From Termitomyces sp. T153 (lineage: Eukaryota; Basidiomycota; Agaricomycetes; Agaricales; Lyophyllaceae): DNA of 64,000 nt. Both the position numbers and the translations under genes were made by a program. This document shows, piece after piece, positions 43,941 to 56,139 of this stretch (positions are counted from its first letter, which is position 1; each line of letters starts with the position of its first letter). The notes below the pieces were generated by a model that was not told the DNA's origin, ran no database searches, and was given only the letters and a program-made list of their open reading frames with translations. The DNA lies in NCBI GenBank assembly GCA_018296165.2, contig JACKQL020000002.1, positions 248,001 through 312,000 of the forward strand, read 5' to 3'.

Positions 43941-46280
43941 TTATAATATTATTATTATTCTACACAGTAGCATCACCTGACACTACCTAAAATACACTTA
44001 CTGTAACTACATAAGGCAGCACCTTCATAGTTTGTAGACAGAATAACAACTGGTTTTGACTTGCAGAGTGTGAACCATAAGCTGCATGACTAATAACAGA
44101 AACATTACATTTTTTCATGATTGACTTGTTTGCAAAGCAGAAGCTGAACTTCTGGACAGAAGTTCACTGCCATTAGTTGTGATCAGAACATCAAAGATTT
44201 TAATGTTCACCTTGCTCAATGGGCACTGTCATGACCATGGAAGGTCAGGTGTTTGGACCTAGGTCTAAACCAGAGTTCAATGGAGCCCTGCAGAGTGCCA
44301 CATGGCATGGGGAGAGAGAGTGGTGGGATGCCAGGAGGGCTCCTAGCAGTTACTCCCATTTAACCAACTGTAGGTGGTTAGGCAGGCATCACAGTTGAGG
44401 GCATTTGAGTGCCCTCTACTCAGTTGAACTCAAAGGTAGAGCTAGAGGATGTAGTGGTGATGGCAAGCAAGGGGAAACTCCCCTTGCATGTGCCCACAGC
44501 ACTGCAAGTGGAAGGTTTTAGATCTTTCTCAATGACTGTGGGAGATTGTTATGACTCCTCTCTGGTGGCTACCCCACTGAGGTGTAGTGATGAGGAACCT
44601 CACAGGGCATGTGGCCCTGTATAAGTGTGAGCTGGGCTCATGCTCAATGTGAGAGTAGTGGGATCATCAGCATTTATTGTAATGATTCCAGAGGATGTTG
44701 GGGACACCTCAGATACTGATAGTGAGGCTAACTTAGAAGACATCCTCTGTAGAAGGGTGTTAGTGGTTTGGCAGGGCCAGGTCCAGGTTCCTAAGGCCTC
44801 AATGCAGCATCATTTGGCTGCAAGAGTAGCTAAACATATAGTGATTCAGCTGTTGCTAGGTAAAGGGATTATCCCAACCAATCTGGTAAAGCTCATGAAA
44901 CTTTACATACTTTTCTTAACAAAGGAGGGCACAGATTACCTCCAATAGAAAAATCTGCAAGGATACAAGGCATTCTCTGCAACGCCTTCACTGCTTGTAG
45001 ATGGGGGATTGTTACCCTCTCTCTCTCTGGTCAATGAAGCATTGACCTTACTCTAAGCACTGCAACAGCCTGGCAAAACACTGCAAGACTATGCAGCAAG
45101 ACAGGCTGCCATAGACTGTCAGAGATGGGCTACACTGGGAGCATTGGTCACAGCCATCCTGGAATCAACAGATGCTGGGTCAGGTATAACTGTCAAACAG
45201 GCCATAGTGCAATGTAGACCCACTGAGTCTGTATAGAGAGCAGTGACTTGGAAAGATAGAATCACATTACAGTAATTCTGTAACAGTGATCTGGAGGACT
45301 TTGGACAGTTCTGCATGGATGATTAGGGAGTGGTGTTTGAAACCACATACATGCTTGGCCTGAAGAGTACATTTCTCCTGAACATCCCTGGCCAGTAAAG
45401 TCTAAGGAGTGTGACCTTTGCTTCCCAGGGGAAGACATGTATGTTGGGACTAGAAATAGCCCCCCAATGCATTAAGAACAGGCTGATCAAGAAGGGAGTA
45501 ACCCTCCAAGTTGGTCTGGCTACCTAGAAGGAGGTCATGGAGACTCAGAATGGGAGTTGCCTGGAGGCAAATCAGACTCTACATTGCCACCTAGATCATG
45601 CTGTGGACTACCAGGCCCAGGAGGTGGTAGTGTAGGACCTGGACAGGGTCTACCTATCCAGGTTGAGGGCCATCACCACCTCCAGGTGGGGGCCTTCCAG
45701 ACCCTGGAGGATTGGACAATTATCTAGATGGTGATAAGGATGAAGACATGGGACATAGAGCTGGATGGAGGAGGACTTAACTCCTCTCCAAAAGACAGCT
45801 GCAGAGGTTCTCAATGCCTCTGCAACATCATGGGCAGTTTGCCACTCCAGAAGTGGAAGAGGCCCATAAATATCACAATCAGACAATGCACAATTGTCTG
45901 AGGGCAGTGATGGAGCAATTGCTCATGGTCTGACTGGCAATTCCAGACAGACTCAAGCCTAGGTGGAGTGACCTATCTGAGACAATCACTCTCTCTGCTA
46001 CAGTGGCTCAAAAAGCTGTCCCAATGTTTTATACTTTTGAAAGATGACATTGGCATGAAGGATTGGAAGTATTTTAAATTCTTGTAACATACTATGGCAT
46101 CATGGCTCCAGATTGCATCTTAGTTTATGTAATTTAAATCAAAACTGATGGAGTTCTGCAACATGGTGTATGCAAACAAGAAGGGAGTGCAAGGCTTCTA
46201 TGATGCCTTGCTGGACCATGCTCAAAACATAGCTCTATTCTCTGGCAAATTCACAATTTGTGAGCAGTTCTTGGAGGTGA

Positions 46281-47301
46281 TGACACAGCCCATCCCTGGA
46301 CCTCTGGACCTCTTTCCAAGCAACCCTCACATCCCCACAGCACCCACCAATGCCCCCTCAACCTGCCCCAACCTTTGTCCACCTCTAGCACTTGCTCCAG
46401 AAAACTCCACTACTTTCTCAGCAAACTCCAATGCTTCCCCAGACAACTCCAACACCTCCCTTGCAGGCCTTGTCACTCCCCCATTCCCCACCAAGCCCCT
46501 GGGTATCCTCAACACTTCTTTTAAACCCTGGAATACATCACAAACCCACACCAATGTGTCACTGTGGCCTGCCAACAGAACTGACACCCATGAACCCTGT
46601 ATGGCTCTCACAAGCCCTGCTGCCAGACCTGCAATCCTCAGAGGAGCTCTCATAGTTCATACTTAAGCCATAGAGTAATATCTGCTATGGTAGTCTTGAT
46701 ATTACCTACTTATGTCTGTGTCTGTTATGTCTCATTTTCTGGTTTCATCTTTATTTCTGTCTTGTTGTCTCTAGTCTTGTCTTGTTCTCAGTTCTATTTA
46801 ATTCTTGTCTCTATCTTGTCTTGAATCCATCTTGTCTTGTCTGCCTCAGTCTTCTTTCATGTGTGCCTGATTTACTTTTAACTCTATCTCTGTTCCAATC
46901 TTCATGCATATCTCTGTTCATATCTTTACAACTTGTACATTCTTATCTAACTCCAGACCTTGTTATATGCTCAGCCCCAGACCTCATCAACACCATTTGA
47001 TTGCCCATCAAACTCTGGTCCCACTTCCTTTGCTCACATGTCCCTTTATTGCCCTGCACTTCCAGTATCCACCTCTGGACTTGTGCTTGACAAACCCCAA
47101 AGCCCAACCCTTATATACACTCTGTCTTAGACTTCCCCAGACCTCTCCAGACTTGCTTGGACCACTCCCCCCAGTCTATCCCTGCAAGTATCTGACATCC
47201 AGACTCCCCCAAAATGCAAGGTTATAAGTGCAGGACATCATGTGTGCCTAGTAAAGATTTGCCCAGTTGGGCTGAGCCCCTGTGGTCAGTGGAACCTGAC
47301 A
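46281..47301 (+). repeat. Family B LTR within family E gag
   Basis: TGACACAGCCC to GGAACCTGACA, 1021 bp, interrupting the E1 gag between FLE and MLVAL codons. The 5-bp flanks (GGTGA and GATAC) are not a clean TSD, so either the duplicate has mutated or flanking bases were lost. AGTCTTGATATTACC is near 46692. Confidence 0.75.
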
Positions 47302-47693
47302 GATACCCTCTGACATGCTTGTTGCATTGATACATGATAGTGGACTTGCTCCCAAAGTGAATATTGTAGAAGGATTTGTTTTGGAGGCTATGGCCTACAA
47401 AAATAGTATCAAAACAGCAGTGCACTACTTAGAGTGCAGCATGAAGAGTTGGGGTGAGCATACTCTGTTGCTAGCAGTGGCACAGTCTTTAAAGTTTGGG
47501 ACTCCCCTAGCCAAATAAGCAGATGTGGTAGGACACAATGCCCACTTACAGCTACATAGACTGATTAGGAGGCCAGCTGCAGATATGGCCTCAGAGCCAT
47601 TGACTTCCTGGGTCAGTAGGGGCCAAGGCCCTCCTCAAACTATGGGATCAGTGCATGCAGCAAGAAAACATCTCACCACAACACTCTGCTACT

Positions 47694-47735
47694 TGTTACA
47701 AGTGTGGAAAAGTTGGCCACTTTATCTGAGAATGT
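47694..47735 (+). pseudogene. Zinc knuckle of family E gag
   Basis: CYKCGKVGHFI, stop, EC is a CX2CX4HX4C knuckle with one TGA replacing what is probably an Arg CGA codon, a CpG-type transition. Confidence 0.7.
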
Positions 47736-48120
47736 AGGGAGCAGAGTAAGCCAGCTCTATACATGTTTGTATAGGCAGCACACACTGCTGCTTCCTCAGA
47801 TGTGGAAGATGCCAACAATGAGCAGGATAAGGATCCTGGTGATGTCAACAATGAACAAGCAGATAAGTCCCAATGACCAAGCAGATAAGTCCAATGAGAC
47901 TTGGAGAAGCACCATGATGAATGGCTCTGACTAGCTAATGGACTGAGACAGCCCACCATAGAAGAGGCAGAGGATGAGGATGAGCTGTGGGTGGTTGATA
48001 GCCTTCTTGACAACCACTCATCTCTGCTGATCCTAGAGGAAGAGTATCAAGGTACAATGCAGGAGGGAGAGAGGAGAGCATAGCCCTCAGGCACATCAGA
48101 ACTGGTGATGTGCTTGTCAT

Positions 48121-49060
48121 ACATCTTGATACAAAGTTCAGGGCTTACTATCTCTTGTATACACAATAGATCATATGATAATGAATTTTTAAGGTGTTTT
48201 TCAGGTTTATAGGTTGGGTCTATGTTATAATGGCCAAAGGCTCTTAACAATATTAACTACCATGTAAAAACACTAATAATTCTGAAGTAACAAATGAGGC
48301 CTAAGAAATCCACACACTAGAGACCTGCCTATCATGCCAAAACTTGAGCTTTTTATCTTTATCCCCCCTTTCTATTTATACTCATCTCTCTGTGTGTGGA
48401 CCATTGTCATTGTCCATGATGCTGGTCATGTGGATCTTCTCCCTTTTCTGGACTAATCTTTGTTTTTCCTAACATTGTCCCTTTTTCACGAACCTTTCCC
48501 ATGGTTCCTGCCCTCTAGACCTTCCTCTATGCTTCCCCATGCTTCTCAGGTGGCCAAAAATCCTTTCCTCCCATTATCCATTGGGTTCCTCCTTCTTAAC
48601 AACATGTTTTTCTATCTTTGGCCCTCTTCCTTTTATTCTCAGCATTCTCCAGTAATTGTATCACCTGATGATCTTGGTGATCTTGGTCTTCTTGTATTTC
48701 AGCTGTTTCTTTTTCAGCTTTGGATCCCTGGCTGTAGTCAGCTCCATGATGGCATCACAGCTGTGTTCTGCACCATACCTTGGACATTCTCTATTGTGCA
48801 CAATGCCAGACCCCCTTTCTCACCAGTGTACATGTTGACCATCCACCTTCTTTTCATCCCTGTCTTCCCATTTCCTGCATAAGTGCTGCTTCCTTTCCTG
48901 CTTGTTTCTGACACTCACTGATGCATGCCTCACATAACTATGGCCATGGCCAATGCATTTTTGGCCAACTTTCTCATGTCTTTTCACATTGTTTCACTCC
49001 TTCTATCATGCCCCACCCAACTGTGCACAGACTGGGTGAGTTCTCCTTACAATTCCACTT
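48121..49060. other. Unassigned, pyrimidine-rich repeat-like region
   Basis: A 140-codon plus frame at 48460-48882 is Phe/Leu/Pro-rich, typical of a C/T-rich non-coding strand; no domain. TTTATACTC near 48375 may be a TATA box of an LTR that I cannot delimit. Confidence 0.35.
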
Positions 49061-51189
49061 TGTCACAACCCATTCCCAGGCCTCTGGTCCTCTCTCCAAG
49101 CAGCCCCAACCCCCCTAGAGTACCCACTGATGCCCTTTCAAACTACCTTGACCTTCATTCACCTCTGGTGCCCACTCTGGCAAACCCCAATGCTACCTCA
49201 GCTAACTCCAACTACTTTTTCAAACAACTCCAATGTTTCCTCTGTGGGCCCCATCACTCCTCTGACTCCCACCAAGCTCCCAGGTACTCCTGCTGCTTCT
49301 CCTGAATCCCAGCACATTGTCATAACCCATTCCCAGAACCCCAGACCTTGTTCTCAACCACCTCACTTCCCCAGAGTTCACCCCATCTCCTCCTTTGACT
49401 TTCCCAACCTTTGCCCACCCACAGCACCCACTCTGTGTAACTCTGATGCTTCCCTGGCAAACCCTGATGGCCCCCTGGCTAACCCTGACACCTTCCCCAC
49501 AGCCATTGATGCCTCCCCTGCCTCTTCTGAACTCCTAGAACCCTCCCCCACTGTTTCTAACTCTAGCATACATCATCAACTCATCACTCTGGTCTGCCCA
49601 ACCAACTCCAGAGCATCACAATGACCCCAGGACAGCCTGCATTCTTGACTGATCCCATTAGAATATCACCATGGCCCATCCTCTGATCACAACCAACACC
49701 TGTTGACTCTGTGCAGCTCTGACAAGCCCTGCTGCCAGACCCACTGTCTCCTGGAGCTCTCCAGTAGTCAGTATATAAGTCATAGAGTAGCATCCTGTAC
49801 TCTAGTCTTGATATTGCCTTACCTGCTTAACATTACCTATAGTCTGATTGTTTCTATCTTGTGTTTTGTGTTCTGTGTTACATTTCCCTTTCTCTCAGTC
49901 TCCTGGTCTTATCTCAGTCTCCCAGTCTTGTCTTGTCTTTATCTCTGTTATAGTTTTGTTATCATTTCATATCTCTGCTGGAATCTATTTCTTTCTTGTC
50001 TCAATCTCATCTTGACTCCATCTCATCTTGTTTGACTCCACTTTTTCCATTGTGTTCAAGTCCTTTCAACCCTAACACCATTACAAACTCTGCACTTACA
50101 ATTACAAACCTCAAACATTCCTTAACCCATCAACTTCTGTTGATTCTCCATCAAACTCTGGCCCTGCTCCCATCACTCACATAGCCTCCATTTGCCCCAC
50201 ACCTCCATTCCTTGCTTCCAGACTTGTGCCTGATGCCCCCTTCAAGTTCAACCCTTCCCCATACCTTGTCTTAAACTTCTCTAGAACAACTCAGACTTGT
50301 TCAGACTGCTCCTCCTCACTTATCCTCATAAGTCCCCAGAGTCTAGACCTTCTCCAAATGCCATGTTATTAGTGCAGGACATTGCATCTGCCTAGTAAGG
50401 ATTTGCCCAGTGTAGCTGAGCCCCTGTGGTCAGTGGAACCTGACACACATGTTATGGACCCACACTAGTGTGTCACCATAGCCTGCCTGATTAGACCCAA
50501 CACTTATTCAGCCCACATGGCCCCAATGAGCCCTGCCATCAGACCTGCAATTTCTGGAGTAGGCCCAGTAGTCAGTATTTAAGTCATAGAGTAATATCTG
50601 CTATAGTAGTCTTGATATCACTTATGATTGTGTCCTGTTATATCTCATTTCCTGGTTTCATCTTTATTTCTGTCTTGTTGTCTCTAGTCTTGTCTTGTTC
50701 TCAATTTTATTTGTCTTGACTTCATCTTGTCTTGTCTGCCTCAGTCTTCTTTCATGTGTGCCTGATTTCCTTTCAACTCTAACTCCAATCTCCATGCATA
50801 TCTCTTTTATATCTTTACAAGTTGTACATTCTTATCTACTTCTGGACCTTGTTATATGCTTGGCCCCAGAACCCATCAACACCATCTGATCACCCATCAA
50901 ACTCTGGTCCCACTTTCATTGCTTGTATGATCCTTGATTGCCCTGCACTCCCAGTATTTGCCCCTGGACTTGTGCTTGACAAACTCCCAAGCCTGACCCT
51001 TGTTTGCACTTTGTCTTAGACTTCTCCAGACCTCTCTGGACTTGCTCAGGCTGCTCCCCCAGTCTATCCTCACAAGTATCTGATGTGTGGGCTCCTCTGG
51101 AACACAAGTTTATAAGTGCAGGACATTGTGTCCACCTAGTAAGGATTTTCCCAGTTAAGCTGAGTAACCATGGTCAGTACAACCTGAGA
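49061..51189 (+). repeat. Family B LTR (outer), interrupted by another family B LTR
   Basis: The outer copy starts TGTCACAACCCATTCCC at 49061, is interrupted at 49317 and resumes at 50451 (GTTATGGACCCACAC). It ends near ACAACCTGAGA at 51189, a mutated AGAACCTGACA next to a (GA)n run. Net length is about 1.0 kb. No TSD is visible. Confidence 0.75.
49318..50445 (+). repeat. Family B solo LTR (inner), TSD CACAT
   Basis: 1128 bp, TGTCATAACCC to GGAACCTGACA, with TSDs CACAT at 49313-49317 and 50446-50450. TATATAA is near 49773 and CTAGTCTTGATATTGCC about 32 bp further. It inserted into a sister LTR. Confidence 0.9.
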
Positions 51190-51551
51190 GAGAGAGAGAA
51201 TGTGTTATATTTACTTGAAGACCTATTTTACACATGAACAATAGTGTCCTAGGTCCTACAGTCATTGACAGGAGGTGGTAATTACAGACACATCCAATAG
51301 GTACTTTGGCCTGACACCTTTTCAAGTATGCCAGTTATGCCTCATAGCCATTTTTTACCACCAAATTTGATCTTGTTGGAGTTCATACTACTTGCCACTG
51401 TAAATCCCCTCCCCATCTGCCATTAACATGCCTTCCCAATATCTTAACTCAGCTACACTTGGCAAGGCTTAATTGGGATTGATTGGTGTAAGACTGATAA
51501 GCCCAATTGGCACAGCTCATGCCTTCCTCTAGTCAACCCACAACCAGGGGC
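51190..51551. other. Unassigned spacer
   Basis: A GA microsatellite at the start (about 51187-51200), then CpG-free DNA without a recognisable gene. Confidence 0.35.
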
Positions 51552-52200
51552 TGTCACAACTCAACTCCTCCCCACACCCAGACATTATTCTTTGGAGTCT
51601 GATCCTGAGATTTGACCTGTGATGGTATGGAACAGCAAGACCAGATCAGTGACAGACATGCTGCACCAGTTAGGCTAGGCACCCAATCAAACTTCACCAG
51701 CTGCAACCTTAATAGCCATGCCATTCCACTCAATGGACCACACATTATGTTGGTGGCCTGATCAGACTATATTGACACCTATTCTTCATGCCTACCCATG
51801 CTATGATCTGCTTAGTCAGTGAGGTTCCTTCCCAGCACCTGGTCCAGACCCTCTCTCAGATCTGTCACACTGGGGAAGCTTATCTTTTTCTCATTGAACA
51901 TGAGCATGGTGGTCACCAAACCTTCTTGTGTCACATGTTGATTGGTTTGTTCCAAATTGGCCTGACCAACAAAGCCTCCCTGCAAACACATGCAAGCAGT
52001 GGCTTTATGGTGGTATTGAATAAGCTAGGTGCAGTGTCTAAAGTGTTTTCCACTGAAGGCCACAGTGCATACCATGTCCATTTCAGCTGAGAGTCAAACC
52101 CTCAACCTCCAGGTTAGGCACTTGCCACTCAGAGTCATGTGACCCCTACAGGACACAATGGTGCCAGCTGAGCCACCATGCCCCTCAGCAGAACCTGACA
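51552..52200 (-). repeat. TGTCA...TGACA-ended repeat with a tRNA-like head (SINE candidate)
   Basis: The ends look like family B LTR ends (TGTCACAACTCAACTCC and CAGAACCTGACA), but the interior differs. On the minus strand near the right end is an RNA polymerase III-type A box TGGCTCAGCTGG (52175-52164) and a B-box-like AGGGTTTGACTC (52102-52091), about 60 bases apart. No tRNA cloverleaf closes. I read this as a tRNA-derived repeat inside or beside an LTR remnant. Confidence 0.35.
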
Positions 52201-53566
52201 CACTCCTTTTCAATGATTCCACAGTTTTTACTGTCTATGGCTCCCTCCACTAGTTCTATGTAAAATCTGCCCTTCCTCCCAAAGACACTATCCAGGTCAT
52301 CAACAACCTCCTTCACCACCTCACTGACTCTAACAAGGTTTCTTTTATCAAGCACATACCAAGTTTTACTGATGTGCTCATCCAGCTCATTGATGAGCCC
52401 TACATCCTTTTGATGTATGCTCAAGCAACCCATTATGTTGCCTCAGCCAAATGGGTATGTGGCCCTTTCTATTTTTGCCTATCCTTCATCCAATTCTTAC
52501 AATTTTCTTTATTTTCTCTTATTTTTCAGGATTTTGTAGACCCAAACTGGTTTGGCCATATTGCCAATCAGGCTAGCTTGTTTGGCCCATTGACTCCAAT
52601 GCAGGTGATCATCAACTGCAGCCTCAAGCACTATTCAACCACCATCAAGAGCTGATAGTGTACTTGACTTGATGAAGACCCACCATGCCACTCAGCTTGC
52701 TAAAGAACATGCCAAATGGGAGTGGATTGAAAAAGAATGGGCTAAAGTGCATTACTTAATTTTTTTCTTTATTTTCTTTTTACTGACACCCTCCTTCTAT
52801 GCCTAGAAACCCATTTATCATGGATGCATATGTAGCCACCCAACTCTTTCTTTGGAAACTGTTAGTTTCAATGTCAAGATGTTGAGTGTGGCTCCTGTCT
52901 GTATCACCAAGTGCAAATCCACTGACATGAATTTCTTCCCTTTTAACCTCTTCTTTTGATCTCATTCTTAATCATATCACTCCTCTTTCCTCTGCTCTTG
53001 ATGCTATTATCTCATGTCTTGAACTTACTCAGGTCTTTGTAGAGACTGTCTCAGAGGCCAAAAAGGCTAAGGTTGAAGGTCCCCCACATAGGTGTTCCTG
53101 TTGACTATACTCCCTTCTCTGTTTCACTGCCTTTTTAGCCAGCTTCAAGCCCAGCAGCTCCTACACTCTTTGCCTTCTCAAGGATGTTGACCACTTGCTT
53201 GAGAATTTTAGCAATGTCTCCTGGACTGTCCTGCATGACTATTCCCATGTCTATGAGCAGACTGCCCAGACTCAGATCTTCTCCCTTGACATTGCTTATC
53301 AAGCCACCAAACAGCTGATCAGTTTCCATAAGACTGTCTGTGTCCTTCTTGAAGAGCATGCTGCACAAGGTACTTTCTGTCCACTAAACAAGCTGTCTTT
53401 GTTTGAGGGTAAGACTTCCCAAGTCTGTTGCTCCCTTTTCCCTCCCACATCCCCTCTGACTGTTCTTGTAGACTCCTACTGTAGAGGATGGTTCTGATGT
53501 TGAAATCACCAAACCTGCCTTTAAAGTTGCTTATCCTGTTGAGGCTGCTATTGAAGCTGCAATTTA
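52201..53566 (+). pseudogene. Unrecognised intron-bearing pseudogene
   Basis: A coherent decayed frame runs FNDSTVFTVYGSLH, VINNLLHHLTDSNKVSFIKH, then YAQATHYVASAKW. An intron-like gap (GTATGT at 52455 to TTTTTCAG at 52529) restores the frame with DFVDPNWFGHIANQ. A second gap (GTGCAT near 52748 to ATGCCTAG near 52807) precedes NPFIMDAYVATQLF. Later DVDHLLENFSNVSWTVLHDY leads to EEHAAQ, a third intron-like gap (GTACTT at 53370 to TTGTAG at 53471), and a closing TPTVEDGSDVEITKP to AAI-stop at 53564-53566. I do not know the family. Stops and lost CpG make it dead. It could be a host-gene relic or a transposon ORF. Confidence 0.45.
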
Positions 53567-54059
53567 AGGCCTACTCCCTTAGCTACATTACAGTACCTAG
53601 TAGTTCCCAATAGATCCATCTTTTGATCTTTATTTTGTGCTGTCTGTCTTGTCACCCCTGATCAATCTAAGGCTATGTCACCTTCCTCCCTTTCCACTCT
53701 TTTAACACCTGAGTTCCGCAGTTCTAACTCAATTCAGGTAAATGTCATCCTCTCTTGTTCCTCATCTGTCTCCTGTAGCTCCTTTAACTTTGCTAGTGAA
53801 ATATCTATCCACTCTTCCAATCCTATTGGCAGGGTGATATGCTTCCTTGCTTTGTATGCTACCACCTTGAATGCTACTACACACTCATGCCAGACTGACC
53901 CATCCAGCTCTGCAATAACAGTTTCATCCCTTAGTGTGCATAATCACCACCATTGGGCCTAAGTACCTTGCTGCCATCTTGCAACTCAGTGACATTGCTG
54001 CCTGAGTATCCCATACTGTAATGGAGTGCCCACCCATTACCTCAGTAACATTTATTTAA
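53567..54059. other. Unassigned spacer
   Basis: C/T-rich, with a 95-codon Ser/Thr-rich frame (53675-53962) lacking any known domain. Possibly the tail of the preceding pseudogene's repeat unit. Confidence 0.3.
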
Positions 54060-56130
54060 TTATATATTATTAGGTAGCATCACATGATGCTACTCTTAAA
54101 TACTCATACTGTAATTACATAAGGCAGCACCTTACTTCATACTTCATAGACTAGATCAATCAACTGGTTTTGATTTAAGAGGTGTGAACAGTAAGTTGCA
54201 TGACCCATAATGGAAACATTACATTTTGTTAAATAAAACAAGCATACACTTGTTTGTGGAGTGAGAAGCCAAACTTCCAAAAGAGAAGTTCACTGCCACA
54301 GATTACAATCAGAATGTTCAACTTTGAATGTTCACCTTCTGCAATGGGCACAATAGTGGCCATGGAAGATCAGGTGTTTGGGCCTAGGTCCAAACCAAGA
54401 TTTGATGGAACAGTGCAAGCTCTTCCACATGGATCAGTGGATGTTGCTATGTCATACCTTGGCATGGAGAGAGAGAGTGGAGTGATGCCAGGAGGACTGC
54501 CAGCAGTTACTCCTGTTTAATCATCCTTGAGTGCTTACATGAGCTCTATGATGGAGGGCACTCAAGTGCCCTCTGTTTGAATGTACTCAACAGTTAAGCT
54601 GGAGAGTGCAGCAGGGGCAGCAAGCAAGGGAAGACCCCCTTGCATGCATCTACCATGCTGCGCTGTGGGTGGAAGGACTGAGATCCTTTCTAGAGGCTGC
54701 AGGAGGTCTTGGTGAGTCCTCAATAGTGATTACACCATTGAGGGGTGAGGAAGAACCTCTTTACAGGGCCCATGGCTGTCAGGTTCTGCTGACCACGGGG
54801 GCTCAGCTACACTGGGCGAGTCCTTACTAGGCAAACGTGATTCCCTGCACTGACAACCAAGCATTCGGAGGTGGTCCAAGCACTGGGGACTTGTGAGGAT
54901 AGCCAGGGAAGATTGATCTGAGCAAGTCCGGGGAGGTCTGGAAGAGTAGGGGACAGGTTGTGGGGGAGGGGGATGGACTTGGTGGGGTTCAGGCATGAGT
55001 CCATGTGTGAGTACTGTGGGTGCGGAGGAGGTGGAGGCTACACAGATGACAGGAGCGGAGCCGGAGTTCTGATGGGGGATCAACAGGGATTGATGGGGTT
55101 TGGAGCCAAGTGTATAGCAGGGTCCAGGGGTGGTAATGAGCATTGGTGGTTTGTAATTGTAATTGCAGAGTTTGTGAGGATGTTACGGTCGAGGACTTGA
55201 GCACAATAGACAGAATCAAATGGGATGAGGCAGAGTCAAACAAAATAGGACGAAGACGAGATGAAAACAAGAATAGATTCAGGCAGAGACACAGAATGAT
55301 AATGAAAAGATAACGGAACAGAGATGAGATAAGACCAGGAGACTGAGAATAAGGAAAACAAAACACGAGACACAAAACACAAAACACAAGAAGGAACCAA
55401 TCAGACCATAGGTAACGTTAAGCAATATCAAGACTAGAGTATGAAGAGCTACTCTATGTCTTATATACTGACTACTGAAGAGCTCCGGGGACATCGGCTG
55501 TGGTGGTGGGGCTTGGTGGAGCTTGACGGAGTTGACGGGTGTCAGTTACAATCAGAGGGCGGGTCGCATTGATATGTTGATGGGATCAATTGCGACGTGG
55601 TCCGTTCCGAGGCTGTTGTGGTACTCCAGTGTAAGTCAGGGAAGCCAGGGTGTCGAGTTGATGACGTGTAATGGGGTCAGGCATGGCGGGGAAGTGGTCC
55701 CAGGGGCTCAGGAAGTCCAGGGGAAGTGCTGGCGGCTGCGGGGAAGACATCGGAGTTGGCCAGGGGGCTGTCGGAGTTAACCAAGAAGGTGCCGGAGTTA
55801 GCCGGAGTAGGTGCAGAGTGCTGGGGAAGTTTGACAAAGTGTCGGGGGGTTCCAGGGGAGCAGGGGTTTGTCAGGCGGTGTTCGGGGCTTCAGGGAACAG
55901 GTCGTGACAATGGCCCTGTTCCCTTGCAAATGGAATCTACACTGGGCTTATACATAGTGGATTACTCTGCATTTATTGAGACAATCCTAGAGGATGTCAG
56001 AGACACCTGAGATACTGACAGTGAAGCAAATCCAGATGACATCCTCTGTAGAAAGGGGTGTTGATATTCTAGCAAGGCCAGGTTGAGGTTCCAAAGACCT
56101 CAACCCAGCAATGTTTAGCTGCACAAGTAG
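54060..56130 (+). mobile_element. Family E gag 5' region (copy E2), split by solo LTR
   Basis: 54060-54300 matches the E1 leader. A frame from 54314 reads MFNFECSPSAMGTIVAMEDQ and on to PGGLPAVTPV. A second frame from 54606 runs WVEGLRSFLEAAGGLGESSI to EEPLYRAHG at the LTR insertion, and continues after it as PVPLQMESTLGLYIVDYSAF and ILEDVRDT. That the frame runs straight through once the LTR and TSD copy are disregarded supports both calls. It ends where the family H LTR begins. Confidence 0.7.
54777..55909 (-). repeat. Young family B solo LTR, TSD ATGGC
   Basis: 1133 bp, TGTCAGGTTCTGC to GGTCGTGACA, with TSDs ATGGC at 54772-54776 and 55910-55914. CpG-rich throughout (for example 54816, 55195, 55500-55530 and 55560-55600), unlike its host copy E2. 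On the minus strand TATATAAG lies near 55460-55470 and AGTCTTGATATTGC about 33 bp downstream. Confidence 0.9.
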
Positions 56131-56139
56131 CTGATACAA

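Larger units (their letters stand above)
43950..48120 (+). mobile_element. Family E Gypsy-like element, gag region (copy E1), with nested LTR
   Basis: The leader (43950-44200, GGCAGCACC and following) matches 54070-54300. Coding segments follow: EDVGDTSDTDSEANLEDIL near 44691-44750; ARQAAIDCQRWATLGALVTA near 45100-45165; the decayed DDIGMKDWKYFKF near 46045; GFYDALLDHAQNIALF near 46190-46240. After the inserted LTR come MLVALIHDSGLAPKVNIVEG near 47315 and a zinc knuckle at 47694-47735. Stops are frequent. The order capsid-like then CCHC identifies it as a retroelement gag; no pol is attached. Confidence 0.65.

Noticed and set aside
46003..46150. Tc1/mariner terminal repeat and element at 46 kb
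   Set aside because: The segment encodes the family E gag peptide DDIGMKDWK found elsewhere; the short resemblance to 20.78 kb is noted only as a question.
51175..51205. (GA)n tract as a functional element
   Set aside because: A short microsatellite beside a degraded LTR end; nothing else supports a function.
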